Part shown: piece after piece, positions 6,551 through 11,250 of the stretch
Numbering within the stretch: the first letter of the stretch is position 1
Layout of the letters: every line of letters starts with the position of its first letter
Origin: UBA6115 sp012514225
GTDB lineage: Bacteria > Bacillota > Clostridia > Christensenellales > Aristaeellaceae
Length of the DNA stretch: 11,250 nucleotides
NCBI GenBank assembly: GCA_036756425.1
Contig: DAIOLC010000053.1
Coordinates: forward strand, 1 to 11,250
Reading direction: 5' to 3'
Made by a program: the position numbers and the translations under genes
The notes under the pieces: model-generated
What the model saw: the letters and a program-made list of their open reading frames with translations, nothing else
The model's database searches: none
Told to the model about the DNA's origin: nothing

Positions 6551-7639
6551 CTACCGGTAATCGCGGGGAACGCGGGCGGTAATCTGAAGCAGAACCTCGT
6601 AGGGAATCGTACCCAGTTCGCGGGCGATTTCATCCGCCGTGATGGCTTCCCCGCCCTGCCGCCCGATTAAAACCGCCGGGTCGCCGGGGCTGACCGGGCC
6701 CGCGTCCGTCACGTCTGCCATCGTCTGATCCATGCAGACGCGCCCGACGATGGGGCAGCGCCTGCCCCCGATGAGCACCGTGCCGCGGTTGGAGCGTAGG
6801 CGGTTGAGCCCGTCCCCGTACCCCGCGGCGATGGTCGCCAGCCGGGTGGGGCGGGTCGCGGTAAAGATGGCGCCGTAGCTGACCGTCTCGCCTGGGGCGA
6901 CCGTCTTGACGTGGGTGATTTCCGCCGTCCAGGAAAGTACCGGAACCAGGGGCACCGGGCTGTCCACACCGGCGTAGCCGTACAGCGCCAGCCCCGCGCG
7001 CACCATGCCGAAGCGGGCGTCCGGCCGGGACAGCAGGGCGGAAGTGCCGCTGGTATGCAGCAACAAGCCGGGCGGAAGCAGCGTAATCAGCCGATTGAAC
7101 CGGGCCAGCTGACGGTCGGTCTGGGTCGGGTCCGGACTGTCCGCGCTGGCGAAATGCGTAAACCCGCCTGACAGCCGGATATCCGGGCACCCCTGAATCA
7201 GACGCAGCATTTCCAGCAGCGCCGCCTCGTCTTTGACACCGATGCGGTTCATGCCGGTATCCAGCTTGAGGTGGGCGTCCGCAAGCCGTCCCGCCCGTTT
7301 GGCGGCTTCCTGCGCGATCGTTAGATGGCCAGGCGTGAAAATGGTCAGGGTCAGCCCGTTTTCCACCGCGAGGGACGTCTCCCCGGCGTTGCTGCCGGCC
7401 AATATCAGAATCGGAAGGCGGATTCCGGCGGCGCGAAGCTGCGCCCCCTCCTCCGCCAGCGCGACGCCCAGCCAGTCCGCGCCCGCCTCCTCCGCCGCCC
7501 GGGCGACCGGCACCAACCCGTGCCCGTAGGCGTCCGCCTTGACGATGGCCATGAGGCGCGCGTCCCCAATCCTGAAACGGACGGCATGCAGGTTTGCCTT
7601 GAAATCACCCAGGCGGACGACGGCGTAGGTCTGCCTCAC
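6551..7639 (-). CDS. alr: Alanine racemase
   Basis: Alr (362 aa) is a PLP-dependent cytoplasmic enzyme converting L- to D-alanine for peptidoglycan. The PLP lysine is K34 in AIVKADAYGHG and the second catalytic base is Y255 in VSYGAIF. Further signatures are KLDTGMNRIG, the barrel end GYGDGLNR, and GRVCMDQTMADVT. Length is typical. I start at the GTG ending at 7639 because GGAAGGAG (7648-7655) lies 8 nt upstream and the protein then begins close to the conserved QTYAVVRLGDFKANL; a TTG ten codons upstream lacks a ribosome site. It is the first gene of a five-gene minus-strand operon with the membrane protein, rsmD, coaD and the coiled-coil protein. The promoter lies at 7717-7725, giving a leader of about 70 nt. 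Confidence 0.96.
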   Translation of the reverse strand: MRQTYAVVRLGDFKANLHAVRFRIGDARLMAIVKADAYGHGLVPVARAAEEAGADWLGVALAEEGAQLRAAGIRLPILILAGSNAGETSLAVENGLTLTIFTPGHLTIAQEAAKRAGRLADAHLKLDTGMNRIGVKDEAALLEMLRLIQGCPDIRLSGGFTHFASADSPDPTQTDRQLARFNRLITLLPPGLLLHTSGTSALLSRPDARFGMVRAGLALYGYAGVDSPVPLVPVLSWTAEITHVKTVAPGETVSYGAIFTATRPTRLATIAAGYGDGLNRLRSNRGTVLIGGRRCPIVGRVCMDQTMADVTDAGPVSPGDPAVLIGRQGGEAITADEIARELGTIPYEVLLQITARVPRDYR

Positions 7640-7647
7640 CTGCGCGG

Positions 7648-7655
7648 CTCCTTCC
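7648..7655 (-). promoter_or_regulatory. Ribosome binding site deciding the alr start
   Basis: On the minus strand this reads GGAAGGAG, 8 nt before the GTG at 7639. It selects the GTG over an in-frame TTG ending at 7669, which has no such element at the right distance. Confidence 0.8.
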
Positions 7656-7716
7656 CTCCGCTCCCGCAAAAGCGTATCGGCCCGGCGGAAGTGGATATCG
7701 CAATTAGAACAAGGGG

Positions 7717-7725
7717 ATTATAGCA
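7717..7725 (-). promoter_or_regulatory. Extended -10 promoter of the alr operon
   Basis: The minus strand reads TGCTATAAT, an extended -10 (TGn) with a perfect TATAAT at 7722-7717. The hexamer 17 nt upstream (TGGCGG) is a poor -35 box. Transcription should start near 7710. It faces away from the promoter at 7765-7793. Confidence 0.6.
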
Positions 7726-7764
7726 TAGCCAAACCCGCGCCGCCATACGAGGCCGCCCGGGCGC

Positions 7765-7793
7765 TTCCCACATCGGCGGAAGAGGGGTATACT
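7765..7793 (+). promoter_or_regulatory. Promoter of the DUF2156-GNAT operon
   Basis: TTCCCA (7765-7770) and TATACT (7788-7793) are separated by 17 nt, giving a start near 7800. The -35 box matches the consensus at 4 of 6 positions and the -10 box at 5 of 6. Confidence 0.5.
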
Positions 7794-7804
7794 GATTGCA
7801 GGCT

Positions 7805-7869
7805 CAAACCGTCTGGGTTTGGGCTTCGGTGTGAAAAGCACCGGATTTGACTGGAAAGGTGTGTTTTTT
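7805..7869 (+). other. Structured leader, possible attenuator, before the DUF2156 gene
   Basis: The predicted transcript can form CAAACC/GGTTTG (7805-7821, 5-nt loop) and then TTCGGTG/CACCGGA around a TGAAAAG loop (about 7825-7845). The right arm of the second hairpin could instead pair through GCACC with GGTGT just before a run of six T (7864-7869), giving a weak terminator-like fold. The two folds exclude each other, as in an attenuator. The stems are short and the last lies where translation may already have begun, so this is tentative. Confidence 0.25.
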
Positions 7870-8784
7870 ATCTCTTCCGCAGTTTCTTGCCTGACATTTT
7901 CTCCCATCACGCTGAAGGACAAGGCCTGGATGGAGCGCGCGCTTCAGGCGGGTCACCGGGGCGCGCTGGAATACAGTTTCACCTCCAACTTTATTTGGCG
8001 GGAGGTGTACAAGCTGTCCGCCGCGCGCATCGAAGAGCACCTGGTGGTAATGTCCGACCCGGAAAACCCCAGCTTCATTTTCCCCGCCGGCAGCCAGGGC
8101 ATCGACGGCGTCGTGAGAGAGCTGGCCGCTTATTGCATGGCGCGGGGCAAGCCCCTGGTGTTCAACACCGTCCTGAAAGAGGATCAGCAGCGGCTGGAGG
8201 CCGCCTTCCCCGGGAGATTCCGCTTCGTTCCCGACCGCAACGACTATGACTATATCTACGAGTCCCAGCGGCTGATTGCCCTGAGCGGCAAGAAGCTCAG
8301 TTCCAAGCGGAACCATATCAACCGCTTCAGGATGGAAAACCCTGACTGGTCCTACGAGCCCATCACGCGTGACAACCTGGGCGACGCGCACAAGATGAGC
8401 CTGGAGTGGTGCCTGAACGCAGGATGCCGGGAGGATGAAAGCCTGTTTGACGAATCCTGCGCGGTAGAACAGGCGTTCAAGCACTTTTTCGAGCTGGGGC
8501 TGACCGGCGGCCTGTTGCGCGTGAAGGGGCGCCCCATCGCTTTCGCGATGGGTGAGCCGCTCAACGAGGATACCTACGTCATCCACATCGAAAAGGCCTT
8601 CCATGAAATACAGGGCGCTTACCAGATGATCAACCAGCAGTTCGCCGCGGCCAACTGCGGGGATTTCAAGTATATCAACCGGGAGGACGACGCCGGGGAC
8701 GAAGGGCTCCGCAGGGCTAAGCTGTCCTACGACCCGGCCTTCCTTCTGGAAAAAAGCTCCGCGGAGCTGATTTCAACGCTGTGA
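7861..8784 (+). CDS. DUF2156 (phosphatidylglycerol lysyltransferase C-terminal-like) protein
   Basis: About 307 aa with this start. Family members resemble the C-terminal catalytic domain of MprF and have two GNAT-like folds; most lack a known substrate. Recognisable parts are the opening FSPITLKDKAWMERAL, the EYSFTSNFIWREVY segment, YIYESQRLIALSGKKLSSKRNHINRF, and near the end the stretch from YQMINQQFA through KYINREDDAGDEGLRRAK to LSYDP. No membrane segment follows, so it is a soluble, stand-alone domain. The start is uncertain: homology begins near the CTG at 7891. In-frame candidates are GTG 7861 (purine-rich GGAAAGG only 1 nt away), GTG 7831 and TTG 7819, none with a good ribosome site; I give 7861. 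The stop overlaps the next gene's GTG as GTGA, so the two products are likely made together and may act on related substrates. Confidence 0.85.
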   Translation: MFFISSAVSCLTFSPITLKDKAWMERALQAGHRGALEYSFTSNFIWREVYKLSAARIEEHLVVMSDPENPSFIFPAGSQGIDGVVRELAAYCMARGKPLVFNTVLKEDQQRLEAAFPGRFRFVPDRNDYDYIYESQRLIALSGKKLSSKRNHINRFRMENPDWSYEPITRDNLGDAHKMSLEWCLNAGCREDESLFDESCAVEQAFKHFFELGLTGGLLRVKGRPIAFAMGEPLNEDTYVIHIEKAFHEIQGAYQMINQQFAAANCGDFKYINREDDAGDEGLRRAKLSYDPAFLLEKSSAELISTL

Positions 8785-9632
8785 TCGGACACCCGGCAGC
8801 GGAAGACCTGCCGCAGCTGGCCACGCTCTGGCGGGAGGCCTTCGGCGACACCGAGGAAGAAACGGCTTTTTACTTCCGGCACCGCCACCGGAACGGGAAT
8901 ATGCTGGTCTTCAGGGCGGAAGGACAGGTCGCGGGGATGCTCACGATGCTTCCGCTTGCGCTTCTGGCCGACGGCAAAACCATGAAAACCCGATACGTGT
9001 TTGCCGTCGCGACGAAAAAGGCTTTCAGGAACCACGGAATCAGCACCCGTCTCCTGGAGGCCGCGAACTCGTTCGCAAGTGGGGAGGGTTGCGCGGCCAC
9101 CCTGCTGGTCCCGGCGGGGGAGCGCTTGTTCGAGTATTATGGAAAACGAGGATATCAAACCGCGTTTTTCGCCGGTTTCCTTCTCTTTGACCGGGCGGAG
9201 CTCACGGATGTGACCGTATCCGGGGACGCAGTCCCCTGCGGGGTCAGGGCGTGGTCCCGCATGCGGGACGCCGCCTTCGGCGACAGCGCGCTGTACGCGA
9301 GGTGGGACGAAGACGCGTTAGAGTATATCAAAAGAAGCGTCGAAGCCGGGGGCGGCGGCGTGCTTCGTCTGCGGGGAAAAAGCGGCGAGGCGGCGGCGGT
9401 CTGCGAACGGCGCGGGGACACGCTCAGGGTGAGCGAACTGGCCGGCGGGATGGATGCGAGGGAAGCCGCGGCGCTGGCATTGGAGGCGTTCCCGGCTGCG
9501 CGATGCGAGCTGCGGCTCCGGCAGGGGGAGGCAAGGGATGCCAGGACAATTCCCTTCGGGATGATCCGGTGGCTCGGCCCGCCGCCGGAAACCGGGGGCG
9601 GGCCCAACTATCTGGCGCTCGCGAAAGACTGA
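8781..9632 (+). CDS. Eis-like GNAT-family N-acetyltransferase
   Basis: A 283-aa protein. Residues about 1-130 form a GNAT domain. It opens with AAEDLPQLATLWREAFGD, and the acetyl-CoA pyrophosphate loop is RNHGIS (about 85-90), inside ATKKAFRNHGISTRLLEAA. The domain ends with LFEYYGKRGYQTAFF. The remaining 150 residues form a second, more variable region, as in Eis-type acetyltransferases rather than single-domain GNATs, though it is shorter than mycobacterial Eis and I cannot see a clear SCP2-like C-terminal domain. The acceptor amine is unknown. It begins with GTG overlapping the DUF2156 stop by 4 nt; the nearest purine-rich element (GGAG) is about 14 nt off, so translation probably depends on coupling. 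No convincing terminator follows. Confidence 0.85.
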   Translation: MIGHPAAEDLPQLATLWREAFGDTEEETAFYFRHRHRNGNMLVFRAEGQVAGMLTMLPLALLADGKTMKTRYVFAVATKKAFRNHGISTRLLEAANSFASGEGCAATLLVPAGERLFEYYGKRGYQTAFFAGFLLFDRAELTDVTVSGDAVPCGVRAWSRMRDAAFGDSALYARWDEDALEYIKRSVEAGGGGVLRLRGKSGEAAAVCERRGDTLRVSELAGGMDAREAAALALEAFPAARCELRLRQGEARDARTIPFGMIRWLGPPPETGGGPNYLALAKD

Positions 9633-9679
9633 AGCCTTTTCACCGGATTGAAAAAAAGCAAGCACCCTGCACATGTTTG

Positions 9680-9688
9680 TGATATACT
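9680..9688 (+). promoter_or_regulatory. Extended -10 promoter of the L25/CTC gene
   Basis: TGATATACT combines an extended -10 TGn with TATACT (9683-9688). No -35 hexamer of quality lies at 16-18 nt. Transcription should begin near 9695, some 84 nt before the rplY ATG. Confidence 0.5.
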
Positions 9689-9696
9689 GTTGTTTG

Positions 9697-9746
9697 GTTC
9701 CGTTTGGCGCGGCGGCCGCCGCCCCCGGCAAAAGGCCGGAAGGAAC
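9697..9746 (+). other. GC-rich structured leader of the L25/CTC mRNA
   Basis: Within the predicted 5' leader, GTTCC (9697-9701) can pair with GGAAC (9742-9746), or TTCCG with CGGAA at 9737-9741. These enclose the self-complementary GCGGCGGCCGCCGC (about 9709-9722) and the hairpin CCGGC-aaaag-GCCGG. The ribosome site GAGG lies further on and is left free. Ribosomal-protein leaders often carry autoregulatory folds, but this one matches no motif I know. Confidence 0.35.
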
Positions 9747-9778
9747 GCGAAGAGCCGATTAAGAAAGAGGTGCACCCC

Positions 9779-10426
9779 ATGAGCAAGGCCATCACGCTGA
9801 AAGTGGAAATGAGAGAGCATGTAAGCAAGGGCACAGTGAAGAGCCTGCGGAAAGCCGGTTTTGTGCCGGGCTCCATCTCCCACAAGGGAAGCGACGCGGT
9901 GAGCATCAGCCTGAAAAAAGACGAGCTGATCAAGGCGCTGCAGAAGAACAGCCTGTCCACCGTGTTCAACCTGAAGGTCGACAGCAAGAACTCCTTCGAC
10001 GTGCTGGTGCGCGAAATCCAGTACGCGCCGCTGACCCGGGAAATGCTTCACATTACTTTCCAGCAAATTTCCCTGACGGAAGAAACCACGGCGGACATCG
10101 AAATCCGCGTGGTCGGCAAGGACGACGTCATCCATAAGGGACTGGAAGTCCTCCAGCACCTGGCGTTCCTGGCGGTCAGGGGCCTCCCCGGAGACTTCCC
10201 CGGCTCTATCGACGTGGATGTTTCCAAAATGGAAGCGGGCGACCAGGTGACCGTCGCCGACCTCAAACTGCCCAAGGGGATCACCAGCGAGGACGAGCCG
10301 GAAAAGCTCATCCTGGCCGTCAACCATCCGAAGGTGCACGCCGAGCCCGCCGCCGCCCCGGCCGAAGCCGCCGAGTCGGCCGAAGCGCCCGCCGCCGAAG
10401 CCAAGGCGGAAGAAGAGGCGAAATAA
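9779..10426 (+). CDS. rplY: 50S ribosomal protein L25, general stress protein CTC type
   Basis: A 215-aa protein of the long L25 (TL5/CTC) class, which binds 5S rRNA in the large ribosomal subunit; B. subtilis Ctc is stress-induced. Residues about 1-92 are the 5S-binding L25 domain (start MSKAITLKVEMRE, then GTVKSLRKAGFVPG, ending FDVLVREIQYAPLTREMLHI). Residues about 95-180 are the TL5 C-terminal beta domain (FPGSIDVDVSKMEAGDQVTVADLKLPKG). The last 30 residues are a low-complexity Ala/Glu/Pro tail common in Clostridia. The ATG at 9779 has GAGG 8 nt upstream; an in-frame TTG at 9704 would add a Pro/Arg-rich stretch foreign to the family. It is a single-gene unit with its own promoter and terminator. 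Confidence 0.95.
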   Translation: MSKAITLKVEMREHVSKGTVKSLRKAGFVPGSISHKGSDAVSISLKKDELIKALQKNSLSTVFNLKVDSKNSFDVLVREIQYAPLTREMLHITFQQISLTEETTADIEIRVVGKDDVIHKGLEVLQHLAFLAVRGLPGDFPGSIDVDVSKMEAGDQVTVADLKLPKGITSEDEPEKLILAVNHPKVHAEPAAAPAEAAESAEAPAAEAKAEEEAK

Positions 10427-10455
10427 GACCCCCTCCCGAACAGCGGAGAATGCGA

Positions 10456-10486
10456 CGAGCCCGGCCAAAGCAGGCCGGGCTCGTTT
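10456..10486 (+). terminator. Rho-independent terminator of the L25/CTC gene
   Basis: An 11-bp perfect stem CGAGCCCGGCC / GGCCGGGCTCG with loop AAAGCA (10456-10483) is followed by TTT then CTGATT. It lies 30 nt after the rplY stop. Confidence 0.85.
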
Positions 10487-10500
10487 CTGATTGCGCAGCA

Positions 10501-10529
10501 ATTAAAAATCCCTGCCTAAGCAAGGATTT
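10501..10529 (-). terminator. Rho-independent terminator of the tRNA-Ala gene
   Basis: On the minus strand AAATCCTTGC (10529-10520) pairs with GCAGGGATTT (10515-10506) across a TTAG loop: 10 bp with one G-T pair, running into TTTTTAATT. The first base of the stem is the final A of the encoded CCA, so the terminator begins directly at the mature 3' end. Confidence 0.75.
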
Positions 10530-10604
10530 GGTGGAGCATAAGAGATTCGAACTCTTGACCCCCACAATGCCATTGTGGTGCGCTACCAACTGCGCTAATG
10601 CCCC
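10529..10604 (-). tRNA. tRNA-Ala (anticodon GGC), CCA encoded
   Basis: The minus strand folds as a complete cloverleaf of 76 nt: acceptor GGGGCAT/ATGCTCC, D stem GCGC/GCGC with G18G19 in the loop, anticodon stem CCACA/TGTGG around loop ATGGCAT (anticodon GGC, reading GCC and GCU), a 5-nt variable loop, T stem AAGAG/CTCTT with loop TTCGAAT, discriminator A and genomic CCA. The acceptor contains the G3-U70 wobble pair that marks alanine tRNAs for AlaRS, which confirms the identity. Confidence 0.97.
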
Positions 10605-10615
10605 GCGCGAGGTAT

Positions 10616-10644
10616 AAATTACCATATCCGTCCGGGTTTGTAAA
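10616..10644 (-). promoter_or_regulatory. Probable promoter of the tRNA-Ala gene
   Basis: On the minus strand TTTACA (10644-10639) lies 17 nt before TAATTT (10621-10616), which puts the start near 10609, about 5 nt before the mature 5' end. The -35 box is good (5 of 6) but the -10 box is weak (3 of 6). Confidence 0.4.
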
Positions 10645-10714
10645 GTGATTTTTTGTGACTGGCCGTACCTGTCCAGAATGACCGTTCGACCAGGAATCCA
10701 AGGCGCGGGCGCGC

Positions 10715-10743
10715 TTGACCCCTGGAATCGGGGTGCGTACACT
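10715..10743 (+). promoter_or_regulatory. Promoter of the DUF386 gene
   Basis: TTGACC (10715-10720) and TACACT (10738-10743) are separated by 17 nt. Transcription should start near 10750, leaving a 20-nt leader that carries the GGGAGGG ribosome site. Confidence 0.65.
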
Positions 10744-10769
10744 CAATCAAAACGGCGGGAGGGTTCGTT

Positions 10770-11250
10770 ATGGTCGTCGACGGGCTTTACAATCTCTGGC
10801 GGTGCGCGGCGTTCCATCCCGCGCTCGAAGGGCTCGCGGACAGGCTGGGAGAAGGTGGGACGGAGGCGCCGGAGCCGGGTTTTTATTGCCTGGACAAGGA
10901 GGGGTTGAGGCCGGAAGCGCAAGCGCGCCCGGGAGGATGGCGGACGATATCGGACACCTATGAATGCGTCTTGATTCTTCAGGGAGAGCAGGCGTTCCGC
11001 TGGCTTTCCGCCGAAAGCGAAGACGCAAGCGACAAACCGTCCATGCAAACGCCGCAAGGGCTTCAGGAGTTCCCCGCCATGTGGGAGAACGCCCTGCAAC
11101 TCCAATCAGGACATTTCGCGCTGTTCTTCCCAGGCGAGCGTTACCAAATCGGGAAAAGCGGCCAGGGAAAGATGGCGGTCGTCCGCGTCCCCATTCCGGC
11201 CGCAGCCCCCTTTCCCCCGCAGGAATCCGCGCTGAAACACCGCGGCACGC
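10770..11250 (+). CDS. YhcH/YjgK/YiaL (DUF386) family protein, 3' end outside window
   Basis: The first 160 codons of an open frame that runs past the window edge. The N-terminus MVVDGLYNLWRCAAFHPAL and the later EPGFYCLDKEG, LILQGEQAF and GHFALFFPGERYQIG stretches match the cupin-like YhcH/YjgK/YiaL family, small cytoplasmic proteins linked to sugar metabolism (sialic acid, uronates). Members are about 150-155 aa, so the end should be near. Odd points: the family's FFPxDxHxP metal-site motif reads FFPGERYQI here, with Asp to E123, His to Y125 and Pro to I127, and the conserved EGHRxYIDxQ is unrecognisable (region 58-67). It may have lost metal binding. GGGAGGG lies 6 nt before the ATG. No neighbouring sugar genes are visible in the window. 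Confidence 0.7.
   Translation, partial: MVVDGLYNLWRCAAFHPALEGLADRLGEGGTEAPEPGFYCLDKEGLRPEAQARPGGWRTISDTYECVLILQGEQAFRWLSAESEDASDKPSMQTPQGLQEFPAMWENALQLQSGHFALFFPGERYQIGKSGQGKMAVVRVPIPAAAPFPPQESALKHRGT

Noticed and set aside
7804..8604. Minus-strand open frame of 266 codons opposite the DUF2156 gene
   Set aside because: No family resemblance and no start signals; the plus-strand frame matches DUF2156 along its length.
9633..9665. TTTTCA/TGAAAA hairpin after the acetyltransferase gene, and TTGAAA as a -35 box for rplY
   Set aside because: The hairpin is A/T-only and has no T-run after it on the plus strand, so it is not a terminator. TTGAAA is 29 nt from the -10 box, too far for a promoter.
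9709..9722. Palindrome GCGGCGGCCGCCGC as an operator
   Set aside because: It is GC triplet low complexity, expected by chance at this base composition, and is better read as part of the leader fold.
9608..10501. Minus-strand open frame of 297 codons opposite rplY
   Set aside because: Shadow of the L25 gene, running through its promoter and terminator; low-complexity Gly/Arg-rich start comes from the Ala/Glu tail read backwards.
1..11250. Mobile elements, CRISPR arrays, att sites or defence genes
   Set aside because: No transposase, integrase or Cas-like product, no regularly spaced repeats and no flanking target duplications were seen. The single tRNA shows no duplicated 3' end within the window.

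Overview
The window reads as ordinary chromosome from a G+C-rich (about 60 % by eye) member of the Firmicutes, most likely class Clostridia. The signs are strong Shine-Dalgarno sites, sigma-A type promoters, an AtoD/AtoA-type CoA-transferase, a PucR/CdaR-family regulator, a CtpA-type protease, a coaD/rsmD pair next to a coiled-coil 'ATPase-like' gene, and a CTC-type L25 ribosomal protein. The species cannot be named from what is visible. I see no phage, transposon, integron or CRISPR sequence.

Layout, left to right. (1) 28-1339, minus: both subunits of a CoA-transferase, in order A then B with an 8-nt overlap, driven by a well-formed promoter at 1459-1487. (2) 1340-1614: a divergent control region with a nested palindrome at 1524-1557 between two outward-facing promoters. 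(3) 1615-3926, plus: a PucR/CdaR-type regulator whose -10 box sits so close to its ATG that the mRNA is probably leaderless, overlapping by ATGA with a secreted S41 processing protease. A terminator at 3964-3993, usable in both directions, closes this operon and the converging one. (4) 4021-7639, minus: alanine racemase, an unrecognised five-helix membrane protein, RsmD, CoaD and a coiled-coil protein, with gaps of 15 nt or less or overlaps throughout, so one operon. (5) 7640-7860: a second divergent promoter region. (6) 7861-9632, plus: a DUF2156 (MprF-like C-terminal domain) protein overlapping by GTGA with an Eis-like GNAT acetyltransferase. (7) 9680-10486, plus: L25/CTC with its own promoter, a structured leader and a terminator. 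(8) 10501-10644, minus: tRNA-Ala(GGC) with encoded CCA and its own terminator. (9) 10715-11250, plus: a promoter and the first 160 codons of a divergent YhcH/YjgK/YiaL (DUF386) protein that runs off the window.

The genes fall into separate housekeeping and metabolic units rather than one system. The clearest candidates for follow-up are the regulatory hub at 1452-1615, the regulator-protease overlap, the unresolved start and possible attenuator before the DUF2156 gene, and the DUF386 protein that has lost signature residues. I found no convincing previously undescribed multigene system.
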